A DNA stretch of 64,000 nt, taken from assembly GCF_025950525.1 (NCBI RefSeq), contig NZ_JAPDGS010000001.1, positions 496,001-560,000 of the forward strand, read 5' to 3'. Each line of letters begins with the position of its first letter. The stretch's first letter is position 1. The notes under the pieces are model-generated. The model was not told the origin of the DNA. It did not search any database and saw nothing but the letters and a program-made list of their open reading frames with translations. This DNA comes from Stagnihabitans lacustris. GTDB lineage: Bacteria > Pseudomonadota > Alphaproteobacteria > Rhodobacterales > Rhodobacteraceae. Made by a program: the position numbers and the translations under genes. Of the stretch, positions 47,212 to 56,253 are shown piece after piece.

Positions 47212-47922
47212 TCAGCCCCCCAGGAAGGTGCGGCGGACGTCCGGATTGGCCATCAGGGCCGCGCCGGTGTCGGTGAAAGCGTTCTTGCCCTGGACCAGGA
47301 CATAGCCCTTGTCGGCGATGTTCAGCGCCTGGCGGGCGTTCTGTTCGACCATCAGGATGGAAATCCCGGTGCGAGCGACCTCGATGATGCGGTCGAACAG
47401 TTCGTCCATGACGATGGGGGAGACGCCTGCAGTGGGTTCGTCCAGCATCAGGACGGAAGGCTGGGTCATCAAAGCGCGACCCACGGCGACCTGCTGACGT
47501 TGACCGCCCGAAAGCTCTCCCGCCGGTTGGCGCCGCTTGGTTTTCAGGATCGGGAACAGCGTATAGACCTGTTCAATCGTCTGTTTGATGTCATCGCGGC
47601 GCAGGAAGGCGCCCATCTCCAGGTTCTCTTCGACCGTCATGGTGGTGAAGATGTTGTGGGTCTGGGGCACAAAGGCCATGCCCTTGGCGACGCGGTCTTG
47701 TGGGGACAGCTTGGTGATGTCCTCGCCGTTCAGCCGCACGGCACCGCCGCGCAGCTTCAGCATCCCGAAGACCGCCTTCATTGCGGTGGATTTGCCCGCG
47801 CCATTCGGGCCGACAATGACCGCGATCTGGCCCTTTTCGACGGCAATGGTGCATTGGTGCAGGATATCGACCGGGCCATAACCGCCCGTCATCGCATCCC
47901 CGATCAGGAAGGGTTCGCTCAT
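47212..47922 (-). CDS. livF: branched-chain-type ABC transporter ATPase LivF
   Basis: A 236-residue ATPase with Walker A VGPNGAGKST, Q-loop FVPQTHNIF, signature LSGGQRQQVAVGRALM, Walker B VLMLDEPTAGVSP and a C-terminal MVEQNARQAL (LivF form, without the switch HD). ATG 47922 follows AAAGGGGAT. The longer frame upstream reads into a dispersed repeat. Confidence 0.95.
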   Translation of the reverse strand: MSEPFLIGDAMTGGYGPVDILHQCTIAVEKGQIAVIVGPNGAGKSTAMKAVFGMLKLRGGAVRLNGEDITKLSPQDRVAKGMAFVPQTHNIFTTMTVEENLEMGAFLRRDDIKQTIEQVYTLFPILKTKRRQPAGELSGGQRQQVAVGRALMTQPSVLMLDEPTAGVSPIVMDELFDRIIEVARTGISILMVEQNARQALNIADKGYVLVQGKNAFTDTGAALMANPDVRRTFLGG

Positions 47923-47930
47923 CCCCTTTC

Positions 47931-47955
47931 CCCTTTCATACTTGGCAAAATACGC
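47931..47955. repeat. inverted copy of the dispersed element inside the liv operon
   Basis: CCCTTTCATACTTGGCAAAA from 47931 lies between livG and livF, 8 bp before the livF start. Confidence 0.65.
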
Positions 47956-48048
47956 TCTGGGCTTTGCCCTTGGTTTCGCCACGGATTCAAGAAACCGATG
48001 GCATGAGGGGCGCAGACGGCCCCCCTGCGTGCCGCCAAAGCCAAAGCG

Positions 48049-48831
48049 TCAGCCATGGGCCACCACCTTGTTCTTCAGCCCGGTGCCAAGATAGGCCTCG
48101 ATCACGCGTTCATCGGATTTCACTTCCGCCACGGTGCCTTGCGCCAAAACCTTGCCCTCGGCCATGACGATGACCGGATCGCACAGCCGCTGGATGAAAT
48201 CCATGTCATGCTCGATCAGACAGAAGGTATAGCCGCGTTCCTTGTTCAGCCGCACGATGGCATCGCCAATCGTGTTCAGCAGCGTGCGGTTCACGCCCGC
48301 GCCGACCTCGTCCAGGAAAACGATCTTGGCATCGACCATCATGGTGCGGCCAAGCTCCACCAGTTTCTTTTGCCCGCCCGAGATATTGCCGGCTTTTTCA
48401 TCGGCGATATGGCTGATGGTCAGGAAGTCCAGCACCTCATCGGCACGTTTGCGCAGCGCGGCTTCTTCCTCGGCCACGCGGCCGCGGTTGAACCAGGCGT
48501 TCCACAGATTCTCTCCGGACTGGCCGGCGGGCACCATCATCAGGTTTTCCCGCACCGTCATGGACGAAAACTCATGCGCGATCTGAAAGGTGCGCAGCAA
48601 TCCCTTGGCGAAAAGCTGGTGCGGTTCCAGGCCAGAGATGTCCTCTCCGTCCATCAGAACCCGCCCCGAGGTCGGCTTCAGCCGCCCCGCAATCACGTTG
48701 AACAGCGTGGTCTTGCCCGCTCCGTTCGGTCCGATCAACCCGGTGATCGACCCGGTCTTGATTTCCAAAGACGCACCATCCACGGCGCGAAAGGCCCCGA
48801 AGTGCCTGTGAAGGTCCTCGACGACGATCAT
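48049..48831 (-). CDS. livG: branched-chain-type ABC transporter ATPase LivG
   Basis: A 260-residue ATPase with Walker A IGPNGAGKTT, Q-loop TFQIAHEFSSMTV, signature ISGGQKKLVELGRTM, Walker B KIVFLDEVGAGVN and switch His in FCLIEHDMDFI. Note Glu-Val in place of the usual Glu-Pro after the Walker B Asp-Glu. The longer LivG-specific loop (GENLWNAWFNRG) is present. The ATG at 48831 follows GGGGGAATC. Confidence 0.95.
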   Translation of the reverse strand: MIVVEDLHRHFGAFRAVDGASLEIKTGSITGLIGPNGAGKTTLFNVIAGRLKPTSGRVLMDGEDISGLEPHQLFAKGLLRTFQIAHEFSSMTVRENLMMVPAGQSGENLWNAWFNRGRVAEEEAALRKRADEVLDFLTISHIADEKAGNISGGQKKLVELGRTMMVDAKIVFLDEVGAGVNRTLLNTIGDAIVRLNKERGYTFCLIEHDMDFIQRLCDPVIVMAEGKVLAQGTVAEVKSDERVIEAYLGTGLKNKVVAHG

Positions 48832-48884
48832 GATTCCCCCTGTTGGCCTTTGGCCCGTTTGCGGGCTCTGCGGCTTATATGCGA

Positions 48885-48910
48885 CGGCCCGGGGCATCAA
48901 CCCCGGGCCG
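48885..48910 (-). terminator. hairpin between livJ and livG
   Basis: CGGCCCGGGG-CATCAA-CCCCGGGCCG, a perfect 10-bp stem just after the livJ stop. There is no clear U-run, so it probably stabilises the livJ message or attenuates readthrough, giving more binding protein than transporter. Confidence 0.6.
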
Positions 48911-48929
48911 TGCTGGTTATGGTGTCAGA

Positions 48930-50126
48930 TCAACGGAACTTGACGGTTTCGAACTTGCCGCCCTTGATCTCGAACTCTTTGTAGCGGCCCGCGGATTCGC
49001 CCGGCCCGATCAGGGTCACGCCCGAAGCGCCGTCATAGTCGATGGCGGTGCCAGCGGCGATCAGCTCAAGCGCCTTGCCCAGTTCGCCCGGCAGGATCTT
49101 GACGCCCGAACCATCGGCGGGGCCGTTGGCGATCTCGGTGATCTTGTCCTTGTAGACTTTGGGGTCCGACGAACCGGCAGCGTTGATCGCAAGCATGATC
49201 AGCGCGGCCGCGTCATAGGATTCCATCGTGTAGGGCGAGGTCGCGTCATAGGCGGGCGAGTTCGCCTTGCCCATTTCGGTCAGAACGGCGGCGCCGGGGC
49301 TGTCCGACTGCGGAACCTGGCCATAAGAGCCGTCGATCTGGGTGCCGAAGTGGTCGGTCAGGCTGTCGCCCACCATGCCGCCCGGGATTTCGAACTGCGA
49401 GAAGGCGCCGCTGTCCAGCGAGGCCTGGATGATGCCCTTGCCGCCCTGGTCGACATAGCCCGCGACGACGAGGATATCGCCGCCCGCAGCCGCCAAAGAG
49501 GCAACCTCGGCCGAATAATCCGACTTGCCGTCTTCATGCGGGATGTTGATGTTGACCTTGCCGCCGACCTTTTCGAACGAGGTCGCGATGGCTTCGGCCA
49601 GGCCCTTGCCGTAATCCGAGTTGGAATAGGTCAGCGCGATCGACTTCACGCCCTTTTCCATCAGGATTTCGGCGGCGATTTCGCCCTCACGCGCGTCCGA
49701 AGGCGCGGTGCGGAAGAACAGGCCGTCGTCTTCGGCGGTGGTCAGCGCCGGCGAGGTGGCCGAGGGCGAGACCATGACGATGCCGTTCGGGCGCGCCACG
49801 TTCTGCAGGACGGCACCGGTCACGCCCGAGCAGTCGCCGCCAAGGATGCCCTTGACGCCATCGGACGTCACCATCTTTTCGGCAGCGGTCTGGGCGGCGG
49901 CGGCGTCGACGCAGGTCGAATCGCCCCGGACGGCCGAGAAGACGAAGGGCGATTTGCCCGAAGCATTCACTTCGGCAATCGCGGCTTCAGAGGCATTGGC
50001 CATATGGCCGGTCAGCGATTCGATCGGGCCGGTAAAGCCGTAGAGAATCCCCAGTTTGACATCTTCGGCATGGCCCATGCCCGAGGTCACAGCAATCGCG
50101 GCCGAAGCCAGCAGCAGTTTTTTCAT
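48930..50126 (-). CDS. livJ: periplasmic branched-chain-type amino-acid/amide-binding protein
   Basis: A 398-residue type I periplasmic binding protein. It has a signal peptide (MKKLLLASAAIAVTSGMGHA, cut near residue 20) and the core start VKLGILYGFTGPIESL. The Cys pair in DSTCVDAAAA and GGDCSGVTGAV could form the disulfide common in such proteins. SPSATSPALTT and VAGYVDQGGKGI fit the ligand-cleft region. GGGAG precedes the ATG. It is the first gene of livJGFHM. Ligand specificity is unknown; the downstream dimethylglycine-dehydrogenase-like gene makes a methylated amine possible. Confidence 0.94.
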   Translation of the reverse strand: MKKLLLASAAIAVTSGMGHAEDVKLGILYGFTGPIESLTGHMANASEAAIAEVNASGKSPFVFSAVRGDSTCVDAAAAQTAAEKMVTSDGVKGILGGDCSGVTGAVLQNVARPNGIVMVSPSATSPALTTAEDDGLFFRTAPSDAREGEIAAEILMEKGVKSIALTYSNSDYGKGLAEAIATSFEKVGGKVNINIPHEDGKSDYSAEVASLAAAGGDILVVAGYVDQGGKGIIQASLDSGAFSQFEIPGGMVGDSLTDHFGTQIDGSYGQVPQSDSPGAAVLTEMGKANSPAYDATSPYTMESYDAAALIMLAINAAGSSDPKVYKDKITEIANGPADGSGVKILPGELGKALELIAAGTAIDYDGASGVTLIGPGESAGRYKEFEIKGGKFETVKFR

Positions 50127-50448
50127 TCTTGTCTCCCGTGTCGGATTTGTATCCTGAGGGCAGACTAGAGGGGGAAAAATAAAAAGGAAAGGGGGGTCTT
50201 GTCGACATCGTGCCGACATAAAGGGAGGGCCTGCCGACCAGGGGGAGGGGATTGACCCGGGCGCAACAGCAGGGCGGTCGCGCCCGGGTCTGATGGGCCT
50301 TGCCCGACGCGGAACATTGGCCGTGGTCCTTGGCAGCCCCTCTGTGACCGGGCGGCGACACTTGGGCTCCGCCGCACAGCCGGGGCTTGACCTTGACGGC
50401 TTTGATGCCCACCTGTCACCCTGATACCAAGGTTTCGAGAGGACCACC
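50127..50448. other. divergent intergenic region livJ / DUF4189
   Basis: There is no gene in these 322 bp. An A-rich tract (GGGGGAAAAATAAAAAGGAAA, split over 50172-50192) and two GCCGACAT-like words (GTCGACAT, GCCGACAT, 50201-50218) stand out. The promoters of livJ and of the DUF4189 gene must lie here, but no convincing -35/-10 pair was identified. Confidence 0.4.
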
Positions 50449-50808
50449 ATGTCGCAGCGCTTCGGTCTTGTTCTGGCTTGTGCCATTGGCTTTGGCGCGC
50501 CTGTGTCGGCCGCTGACCTTTTTGGCGCCATCGCCTTTTCGCCCTCGACTGGCAAGGTGGGTGGCGGCTGGAACTTCGCCTCCAAGGAAGATGCTTCCGG
50601 TGAGGCTGTCACGCAATGCGGCGTGGGCGATTGCGCCTCGGTCGTTGTGTTCCCCTCCTGCGGGGCGGTGGCTGTGGGCGACGGCTATGGCATGGGCTTT
50701 TCGGCCGATGGCGCCGCCGCCAAGGCCGAGGAAACCGCGCTGGCCAATTGCTCGGGCTATACGGCCAACTGCCTGATCACCATGAGCTTTTGCAACGACG
50801 CACAATAA
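50449..50808 (+). CDS. small secreted DUF4189-like protein
   Basis: A 119-residue protein with a cleavable signal peptide (MSQRFGLVLACAIGFGAPVSA, cut near residue 21). The mature 98 residues match the DUF4189 pattern: FGAIAFSPSTGKVGGGWNF, then paired Cys in TQCGVGDCASVVVFPSC, AAKAEETALANCSGYTANC and SFCNDAQ. There are six mature Cys, so three disulfides are likely. The function of the family is unknown. GAGAGGACC precedes the ATG. Confidence 0.87.
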   Translation: MSQRFGLVLACAIGFGAPVSAADLFGAIAFSPSTGKVGGGWNFASKEDASGEAVTQCGVGDCASVVVFPSCGAVAVGDGYGMGFSADGAAAKAEETALANCSGYTANCLITMSFCNDAQ

Positions 50809-50937
50809 GGCTGGCCCGAAAGCGATCCTGTGTCCAGCGCGCCACGTTTGACGCGGCTGGCAAGGTGCGCCCGATCTTGCGGTTGATCTGCTCCGGGACG
50901 CGGGTCAAATGGACCTCAGACATTTCAGGAGGTCATG

Positions 50938-51372
50938 ATGACATTCACCCAATCGGTCAAATCCGTCTATTCCGCCAGCATCTTTCCCGGCCGCGCCGCG
51001 CGGTCGGAATTCTGGTGGTTCGCCCTGTTCCAATTCCTTGTCGCCCTTGTCGTCTACGCCATCTTTGGCGCGTTGATCGGCATGACGATGTCGCCCGAAG
51101 TCATGATGTCGGGCGGCCCGAGCGGCGGCGCCTTTGCCATGTTCTTTGTCCTGATGCTTCTGCTTTACGCCTTCAGCGCGTTGAACCTTGTCCCCGGCCT
51201 GGCTGTCTCGGCCCGTCGCCTGCATGACCGCGACATGTCGGCGCTGTGGCTGTTCATCGCCTTTGTCCCGCTGGTCGGCCCGATCGCGCTTCTTGTGATC
51301 TTCTGCCTGCCGGGAACCCCGGGACCGAACCGTTTCGGCGCAGACCCGAAGTCCGGCGCGAACGTTTTCTGA
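50938..51372 (+). CDS. DUF805 membrane protein
   Basis: A 144-residue inner-membrane protein with about three or four hydrophobic segments. GRAARSEFWWFALFQFLV near residue 17 and the RRLHDRDMSALWLF segment are the DUF805 hallmarks, ending with GTPGPNRFGADP. Two consecutive ATGs follow CAGGAGG; the second (50938) has the better spacing. The function is unknown. A GCCCCGGGT/ACCCGGGGC hairpin follows. Confidence 0.88.
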   Translation: MTFTQSVKSVYSASIFPGRAARSEFWWFALFQFLVALVVYAIFGALIGMTMSPEVMMSGGPSGGAFAMFFVLMLLLYAFSALNLVPGLAVSARRLHDRDMSALWLFIAFVPLVGPIALLVIFCLPGTPGPNRFGADPKSGANVF

Positions 51373-51393
51373 CCCAACCGCAAGACCAAGGGC

Positions 51394-51414
51394 GCCCCGG
51401 GTCTGACCCGGGGC
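51394..51414. terminator. hairpin between DUF805 and the GlxA-type gene
   Basis: GCCCCGGGT-CTG-ACCCGGGGC followed by CTCCTT, between two convergent genes. Confidence 0.65.
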
Positions 51415-51418
51415 CTCC

Positions 51419-52462
51419 TTAGATCGACAGCCGACCGGCCGCCGGCGCCTGGGGCACGTTCCCTTGCGTCCCGCGCTCGCGGTAGGGCGTCGTGTTGTAA
51501 TGGCTGCGGTAGCATTTCGAGAAATGCGACGGCGAGGCAAAGCCGCAGGCCAGGGCCACGTTGATCACCGACATATCGGTCTGCATCAACAGGTTGCGCG
51601 CCTTTTGCAGGCGCAGTTCCATGTAATACCGCTTGGGGGACCGGTTCAGGTAACGGCTGAACAAACGCTCCAGCTGGCGGGTCGACATGCCGACTTCCTC
51701 GGCCAGATCGGCGGGCGACATCGGGTCTTCGATATTGCCTTCCATCATCTGGATGACCTGAGACAGCTTCGGATGGCGCACCCCGATCCGCGTCGGGATC
51801 GAGAGCCTTTGCGTGTCCTGATCGGTGCGGATCGTCGAATAGATCAGCTGATCGGCGACCGTGTTGGCGACATCCTCGCCGTGATCGGCGGCAATCACCT
51901 TCAGCATCAGATCCAGCGACGAGGTCCCCCCGGCGGTCGTCCAGCGGTTGCCATCCATGACAAAGACCGATTTCGTCAGGTCGACTTCCTCGAATTCCTC
52001 CAGGAAACCGTCCTGATTCTCCCAGTGGATCGTGGCCTTCTTGCCATCCAGCAGCCCCGCCTTGGCCAGCGCATAGGCCCCGGTGCAAAGCCCGCCAATG
52101 GTGACGCCGCGCCGCGCTTCACGGCGCAGCCAGTTCAGCACGCCCCGCGTCGCAGCCCGGCCCACGTCGATCCCGCCGCAGACCAGAAGGATGTCGTCGC
52201 GGTCGATCTCGTCCAGCCCCATGTCCAGCTTGAAGGCCGCGCCATTGGAACAGGTCGCCGTCTCGCCCCCCTCGCCGGCCAGCGCCCAAGTATAGGCGGG
52301 CTCGCCGATCACGCGGTTGGCGATGCGCAAAGGTTCGATGGCCGAAGCAAAGGCCAGCATGGTGAATTTGTCGAGAAGAAGGAAGACAAAGCGACGCGGT
52401 GCCTCGGGTTTCGAGGTCTGGGTAGCTTTGCGGGGGCCCGTGGACATTGCGCGACCTGACAT
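51419..52462 (-). CDS. GlxA-family AraC-type transcriptional regulator
   Basis: A 347-residue regulator. The N-terminal DJ-1/PfpI-like domain (about residues 20-190) contains FVFLLLDKFTMLAFASAIEPLR, LLVCGGIDVG and GGLCTGAYALAKAG, where the nucleophile-elbow Cys sits. The C-terminal AraC double HTH (about 235-330) contains LAEEVGMSTRQLERLFSRYL and VALACGFASPSHFSKCYR. The layout is that of GbdR and CdhR, which respond to dimethylglycine/betaine and carnitine. That fits the dehydrogenase-like gene 7 kb away, but this is inference. The start may be 52462 or 52447; neither has a strong ribosome-binding site. Confidence 0.92.
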   Translation of the reverse strand: MSGRAMSTGPRKATQTSKPEAPRRFVFLLLDKFTMLAFASAIEPLRIANRVIGEPAYTWALAGEGGETATCSNGAAFKLDMGLDEIDRDDILLVCGGIDVGRAATRGVLNWLRREARRGVTIGGLCTGAYALAKAGLLDGKKATIHWENQDGFLEEFEEVDLTKSVFVMDGNRWTTAGGTSSLDLMLKVIAADHGEDVANTVADQLIYSTIRTDQDTQRLSIPTRIGVRHPKLSQVIQMMEGNIEDPMSPADLAEEVGMSTRQLERLFSRYLNRSPKRYYMELRLQKARNLLMQTDMSVINVALACGFASPSHFSKCYRSHYNTTPYRERGTQGNVPQAPAAGRLSI

Positions 52463-52666
52463 GTCGGATTTGGGCCAAGGAAACAGGAATCCCGCGGAAC
52501 CGCAAGGGGTAAGGAAAAGGATTTTCTTGCAGGTCAAAAGACCGGGGGTTCTGGTTGGAAAGGCGGGGGGTCTGGCTGGAAAGGGCCGCAAAGCGACGCT
52601 TTCGGCCTTTGCATCGGGGCAAGATTTCCTTAGAAGACTTGCAGATTCTGACGTGAGGGTGAAGCC

Positions 52667-54037
52667 ATGACCAAGGGCTGGACGAAAACCGATTGGCGCG
52701 TGAAGCCGCGGGTGCAGATGCCGGACTACCCGGATCAGTCCGCGCTGAAGGATGTCGAGGCGCAATTGGCGAAGTATCCTCCGCTGGTTTTCGCCGGCGA
52801 GGCGCGCAAGCTGAAGAAACAGTTGGCGGCGGCGGCCGAGGGGCGGGCTTTCCTGCTTCAGGGTGGCGATTGCGCCGAGTCGTTCTCCGAATTCTCGGCC
52901 GACAACATCCGCGATACTTTCCGCGTCATGCTGCAGATGGCGGTTGTCCTGACCTATGGCGCAAAGGTGCCGGTGGTGAAGGTCGGTCGCATGGCGGGGC
53001 AGTTTGCCAAGCCGCGCTCGGCCGGGACCGAGGTGATCGGTGGCGTCGAGCTTCCGTCCTACCGCGGTGACATCATCAACGGGTTCGACTTCGACGCCGG
53101 CTCGCGCATCCCCGATCCGCAGCGCATGTTGCAGGCCTATACGCAGTCGGCGGCTTCTTTGAACCTGTTGCGGGCGTTTTCGACGGGCGGTTTCGCTGAT
53201 ATCCACCGGGTCCATTCCTGGACCCTCGGCTTCGCCGAACATGACAAGGCGGAGCGTTACCGCGCCCTGTCGAACCGGATTTCGGACGCGCTGGACTTCA
53301 TGTCGGCGGCGGGGATCACGTCGGACACTGCGCCTTCGCTGTCGACGGTGGACTTCTACACCAGCCATGAGGCGCTGCTTCTGGAATACGAAGAGGCTTT
53401 GTGCCGGATTGATTCGATCACCGGTCAGCCGGTGGCGGGCTCGGGCCACATGATCTGGATCGGCGACCGGACGCGGCAGCCCGATGGCGCGCATGTCGAG
53501 TTCTGCCGCGGCGTGCTGAACCCGATCGGGCTGAAATGCGGGCCTTCGACGACGGCCGAAGACCTGAAGGTGCTGATGGCCAAGCTGAACCCTGGCAACG
53601 AGGCCGGGCGTCTGACGCTGATCGCGCGCTTTGGCGCGGGCAAGGTGGGCGACCATCTGCCGCGTCTGGTCAAGACGGTGCAAGAAGAGGGCGCCAATGT
53701 GCTGTGGTCCTGTGACCCGATGCATGGCAACACGATCAAGGCGGCTTCGGGCTACAAGACCCGGCCGTTTGAATCGGTCCTGCGCGAGGTCCGCGAGTTC
53801 TTTGCCATCCACGCGGCCGAGGGCACGATCCCGGGCGGCGTGCATTTTGAGATGACCGGCAAGGATGTGACCGAATGCACCGGCGGTCTGCGCGCCGTGA
53901 CGGATGAGGATCTGTCCGACCGCTACCACACCGCTTGCGACCCGCGCTTGAACGCGTCCCAGGCTTTGGAGCTGGCTTTCCTCGTGTCCGAAGAGTTGTC
54001 GTCGCGGCGCGACGAACCCAAGCGCGTCGCCTTGTAA
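52667..54037 (+). CDS. class II 3-deoxy-7-phosphoheptulonate synthase
   Basis: This is the first step of the shikimate pathway (PEP plus erythrose-4-phosphate to DAHP). The 456 residues match the plant-like class II type: [14 protein letters not shown] at the start, [11 protein letters not shown] with a metal Cys (about residue 67), [43 protein letters not shown] and the C-terminal [18 protein letters not shown]. It is divergent from the GlxA-type regulator and ends in a cluster of long hairpins. Confidence 0.97.
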   Translation: MTKGWTKTDWRVKPRVQMPDYPDQSALKDVEAQLAKYPPLVFAGEARKLKKQLAAAAEGRAFLLQGGDCAESFSEFSADNIRDTFRVMLQMAVVLTYGAKVPVVKVGRMAGQFAKPRSAGTEVIGGVELPSYRGDIINGFDFDAGSRIPDPQRMLQAYTQSAASLNLLRAFSTGGFADIHRVHSWTLGFAEHDKAERYRALSNRISDALDFMSAAGITSDTAPSLSTVDFYTSHEALLLEYEEALCRIDSITGQPVAGSGHMIWIGDRTRQPDGAHVEFCRGVLNPIGLKCGPSTTAEDLKVLMAKLNPGNEAGRLTLIARFGAGKVGDHLPRLVKTVQEEGANVLWSCDPMHGNTIKAASGYKTRPFESVLREVREFFAIHAAEGTIPGGVHFEMTGKDVTECTGGLRAVTDEDLSDRYHTACDPRLNASQALELAFLVSEELSSRRDEPKRVAL

Positions 54038-54050
54038 GCGCAGGGCTGTT

Positions 54051-54353
54051 GCCAAATGGAACGGGCGCGCGAAAGCGCGCCCGTTCCATTTGGCGGGGGC
54101 CGGGGGGAGGGGGCTTGCCCCCTCCCCCCGGCCCCCGCTCCTCGCCCGAAGGTCATGCCAGCTTGCTGGCTTGGCCTGATGGGCGAAACCTGCGTTTGGG
54201 GGGAGATCGGGTCAAGTCCAAAACGGGCCAAGTCCAAAAGAGCGGGGTCCAAGAGAAAAGCCACGGGGCTTTGCCCCGTGGCTTTTCTCTTGGAGGGGGC
54301 GCGGCGCTTCGCGCCGCGCCCAAGTGACCCGGCAGCGCGGGCTTTGCCCGCGC
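54051..54353. repeat. five perfect hairpins in 300 bp between convergent genes
   Basis: Stems at 54051-54094 (20 bp, GAAA loop), 54093-54138 (about 22 bp of G/C), 54249-54293 (21 bp, TTT loop, CTTTTCTCTTGG tail), 54298-54320 (10 bp, TTC loop) and 54335-54353 (8 bp, TTT loop). All are perfect and none shares sequence with another. The first and third look like strong terminators for the DAHP synthase gene. The others may serve the convergent PAS gene. Confidence 0.85.
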
Positions 54354-54389
54354 GCCCCTTGGATCAAACGGACCTACTCGCGGGGCGCG

Positions 54390-55157
54390 TCAGTCGCGCG
54401 AATGGACCAGGCGCAGGTAGGGCTTGCCCTTGTCGGCCCGTGGCGGGCGGTTCAAGGCAGAGGGCGATGACGACAGGGGTGACGGCGGGGCAGGCGTGAA
54501 AGCGGCCTGGGGCGGGGCGGCAAAGCCTGGCCGTCCCACTGGCGGCAGGTCGGGCAAGCGGCGGTCAGAGGCCTCGCGCAGGCCGTCGCGGCGGTCGGGC
54601 TGGTTGCGGCGCTCGATCACTTCCGACATCAGGCCCGAGATCGCAAAGCGGCGCGGCGCGCGGCCCACGACGCCGTCCAGCGCCAGGCAACCAAGCGCCA
54701 GTTCCGTCTTGCCCGCCGCCGATGTCAGCGGCAAGAGCAGCATCCGGCCCTCCAGCGGCGGACGGCCGATCGACCGCTCCGCCTCCAGCCACAGTTCCAG
54801 CGTCGCAGGGCCGGCAAAGACCCCCTCCAGCGCATCCGACAGCCGGTTGCGGCCCTGCGGCTCATACAGCGCCGACAGCGGCATCCCGCGCACATCCATC
54901 CCCATCACGTCATGCACCATCATGCCCGCAATGCGGAAGCGGGCGATGCCCGGCGCGATGCGCTCCAGCAGAAAGGTGTTCTCCAGCGCCCCGGCAATGC
55001 CGCGCGGGTCGATGCGGTCACGTGCGGGCAACGAGCCGCCGACGCGCAGGCCTTCCCAATAGGCGCGGACCTCCGCCAGCATGGCAAAGCGCGGCCCGCT
55101 GGGGCCACCCGAGTTTGCCCCGGTCTTTCCACCCTTGCCCAGAAACGACAATGCCAT
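54390..55157 (-). CDS. PAS_5 (DUF1457) domain protein
   Basis: A 255-residue soluble protein. Residues about 25-165 form a PAS_5 domain (MLAEVRAYWEGLRVGGSLPARDRIDP, FLLERIAPGIARFRIAG). The C-terminal third is a Pro/Arg-rich, probably disordered tail ending GKPYLRLVHSRD. Single-domain PAS_5 proteins in Alphaproteobacteria include cell-cycle signalling factors such as Caulobacter MopJ, though that parallel is from memory. A CtrA-like box lies 95 bp upstream. No output domain is present. Confidence 0.87.
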   Translation of the reverse strand: MALSFLGKGGKTGANSGGPSGPRFAMLAEVRAYWEGLRVGGSLPARDRIDPRGIAGALENTFLLERIAPGIARFRIAGMMVHDVMGMDVRGMPLSALYEPQGRNRLSDALEGVFAGPATLELWLEAERSIGRPPLEGRMLLLPLTSAAGKTELALGCLALDGVVGRAPRRFAISGLMSEVIERRNQPDRRDGLREASDRRLPDLPPVGRPGFAAPPQAAFTPAPPSPLSSSPSALNRPPRADKGKPYLRLVHSRD

Positions 55158-55251
55158 GTATCACCGCCGCGATCTCCCGCGGCTCCCTGACGGTCCTGAA
55201 CCCGGAACTTTGCCTCGGATCAAGGAGAGGTTAATCTCGCGGCAACATCTG

Positions 55252-55267
55252 TTACCGATGCCTTAAC
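55252..55267. promoter_or_regulatory. CtrA-like box in the PAS/yicC divergent promoter region
   Basis: TTAC-N7-TTAAC differs by one base from the CtrA consensus TTAA-N7-TTAAC. It lies about 90 bp from both divergent start codons. Confidence 0.4.
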
Positions 55268-55354
55268 ATACACGCTTCATGTGCGATTTGGCGCACAATC
55301 TCGACAAATGGTAAACTTCTGCAGCCCAAGGTTGCAAGCCCCAAGGAGGCCACG

Positions 55355-56251
55355 ATGACCATCTCGATGACAGGATTTGCCACGGCCAAGGGTCAGGGCG
55401 CGGGCCATGCCTGGGCCTGGGAGATGCGGTGCGTGAACGGCAAGGGGCTGGATCTGCGGCTGCGGGTGCCCGACTGGATCGACGGGCTGGAGCTGGCCTT
55501 GCGGGCCGACCTGACGCGCGTTCTGGGGCGGGGGAATGTGTCTTTGACGCTGAAGGTGACGCGTGAGGGGGCTGAGGGCGCGGATGGCCTGCGCCTGAAC
55601 GCCGTGGCGCTGGCCGCCGCCCTGGAGGCCCTGCGCGCGGTCGAGGATGCCGCCATGGCCAAGGGCGTGACCCTGGGCCAGGCCACGGCGGCCGATGTGC
55701 TGTCGTTGCGCGGTGTGCTGGACACCAGCGGGGCCGAGGTCGACACCGCCGCCTTGCGGGCCGCGATCCTGGCCGATCTGCCGGGGCTGCTGGCCGATTT
55801 CCAGACGATGCGCGGCACCGAGGGCGCGGCCTTGAACGCGATCCTTGCGGGCGCCTTGGACCGGATCGAGGCCCTGGTGTCCGAAGCCGCGGTGGCCATG
55901 GCCGCACGTGCGGGGCAGGCGGGCGCGCGCCTGCGCGAGGCGGTGGCGCGGCTCTTGCAGGCCTCGGATGGGCTGGACGAGACCCGCATCGCGCAGGAAC
56001 TGGCCCTTTTGACGGTCAAGAACGACATCACCGAGGAAATCGACCGCCTGGGTGCCCATGTCGCCGCCGCCCGCGCGCTTTTGGCCGATCCCGGCCAGGT
56101 GGGTCGCAAGTTCGATTTCCTGGTGCAAGAATTCCTGCGCGAGGCCAATACGCTGTGTTCCAAGGCGCAGTCGATCGAGATGACCCGCATCGGGCTTGAC
56201 CTGAAGACGATCATCGACCAAATGCGCGAGCAATCACAGAACGTGGAGTGA
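55355..56251 (+). CDS. yicC: YicC-family endoribonuclease
   Basis: A 298-residue protein with the YicC N-terminal start MTISMTGFATAKGQG and EMRCVNGKGLDLRLRVP. The DUF1732 C-terminus contains RKFDFLVQEFLREANTLCSKAQSIEMTRIGLDLKTIIDQMREQ, given here as the region of residues about 250-295. YicC proteins are recently recognised RNA endonucleases. AAGGAGG stands seven bases before the ATG. It lies two bases before gmk, a pairing widespread in bacteria. Confidence 0.95.
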   Translation: MTISMTGFATAKGQGAGHAWAWEMRCVNGKGLDLRLRVPDWIDGLELALRADLTRVLGRGNVSLTLKVTREGAEGADGLRLNAVALAAALEALRAVEDAAMAKGVTLGQATAADVLSLRGVLDTSGAEVDTAALRAAILADLPGLLADFQTMRGTEGAALNAILAGALDRIEALVSEAAVAMAARAGQAGARLREAVARLLQASDGLDETRIAQELALLTVKNDITEEIDRLGAHVAAARALLADPGQVGRKFDFLVQEFLREANTLCSKAQSIEMTRIGLDLKTIIDQMREQSQNVE

Positions 56252-56253
56252 GC

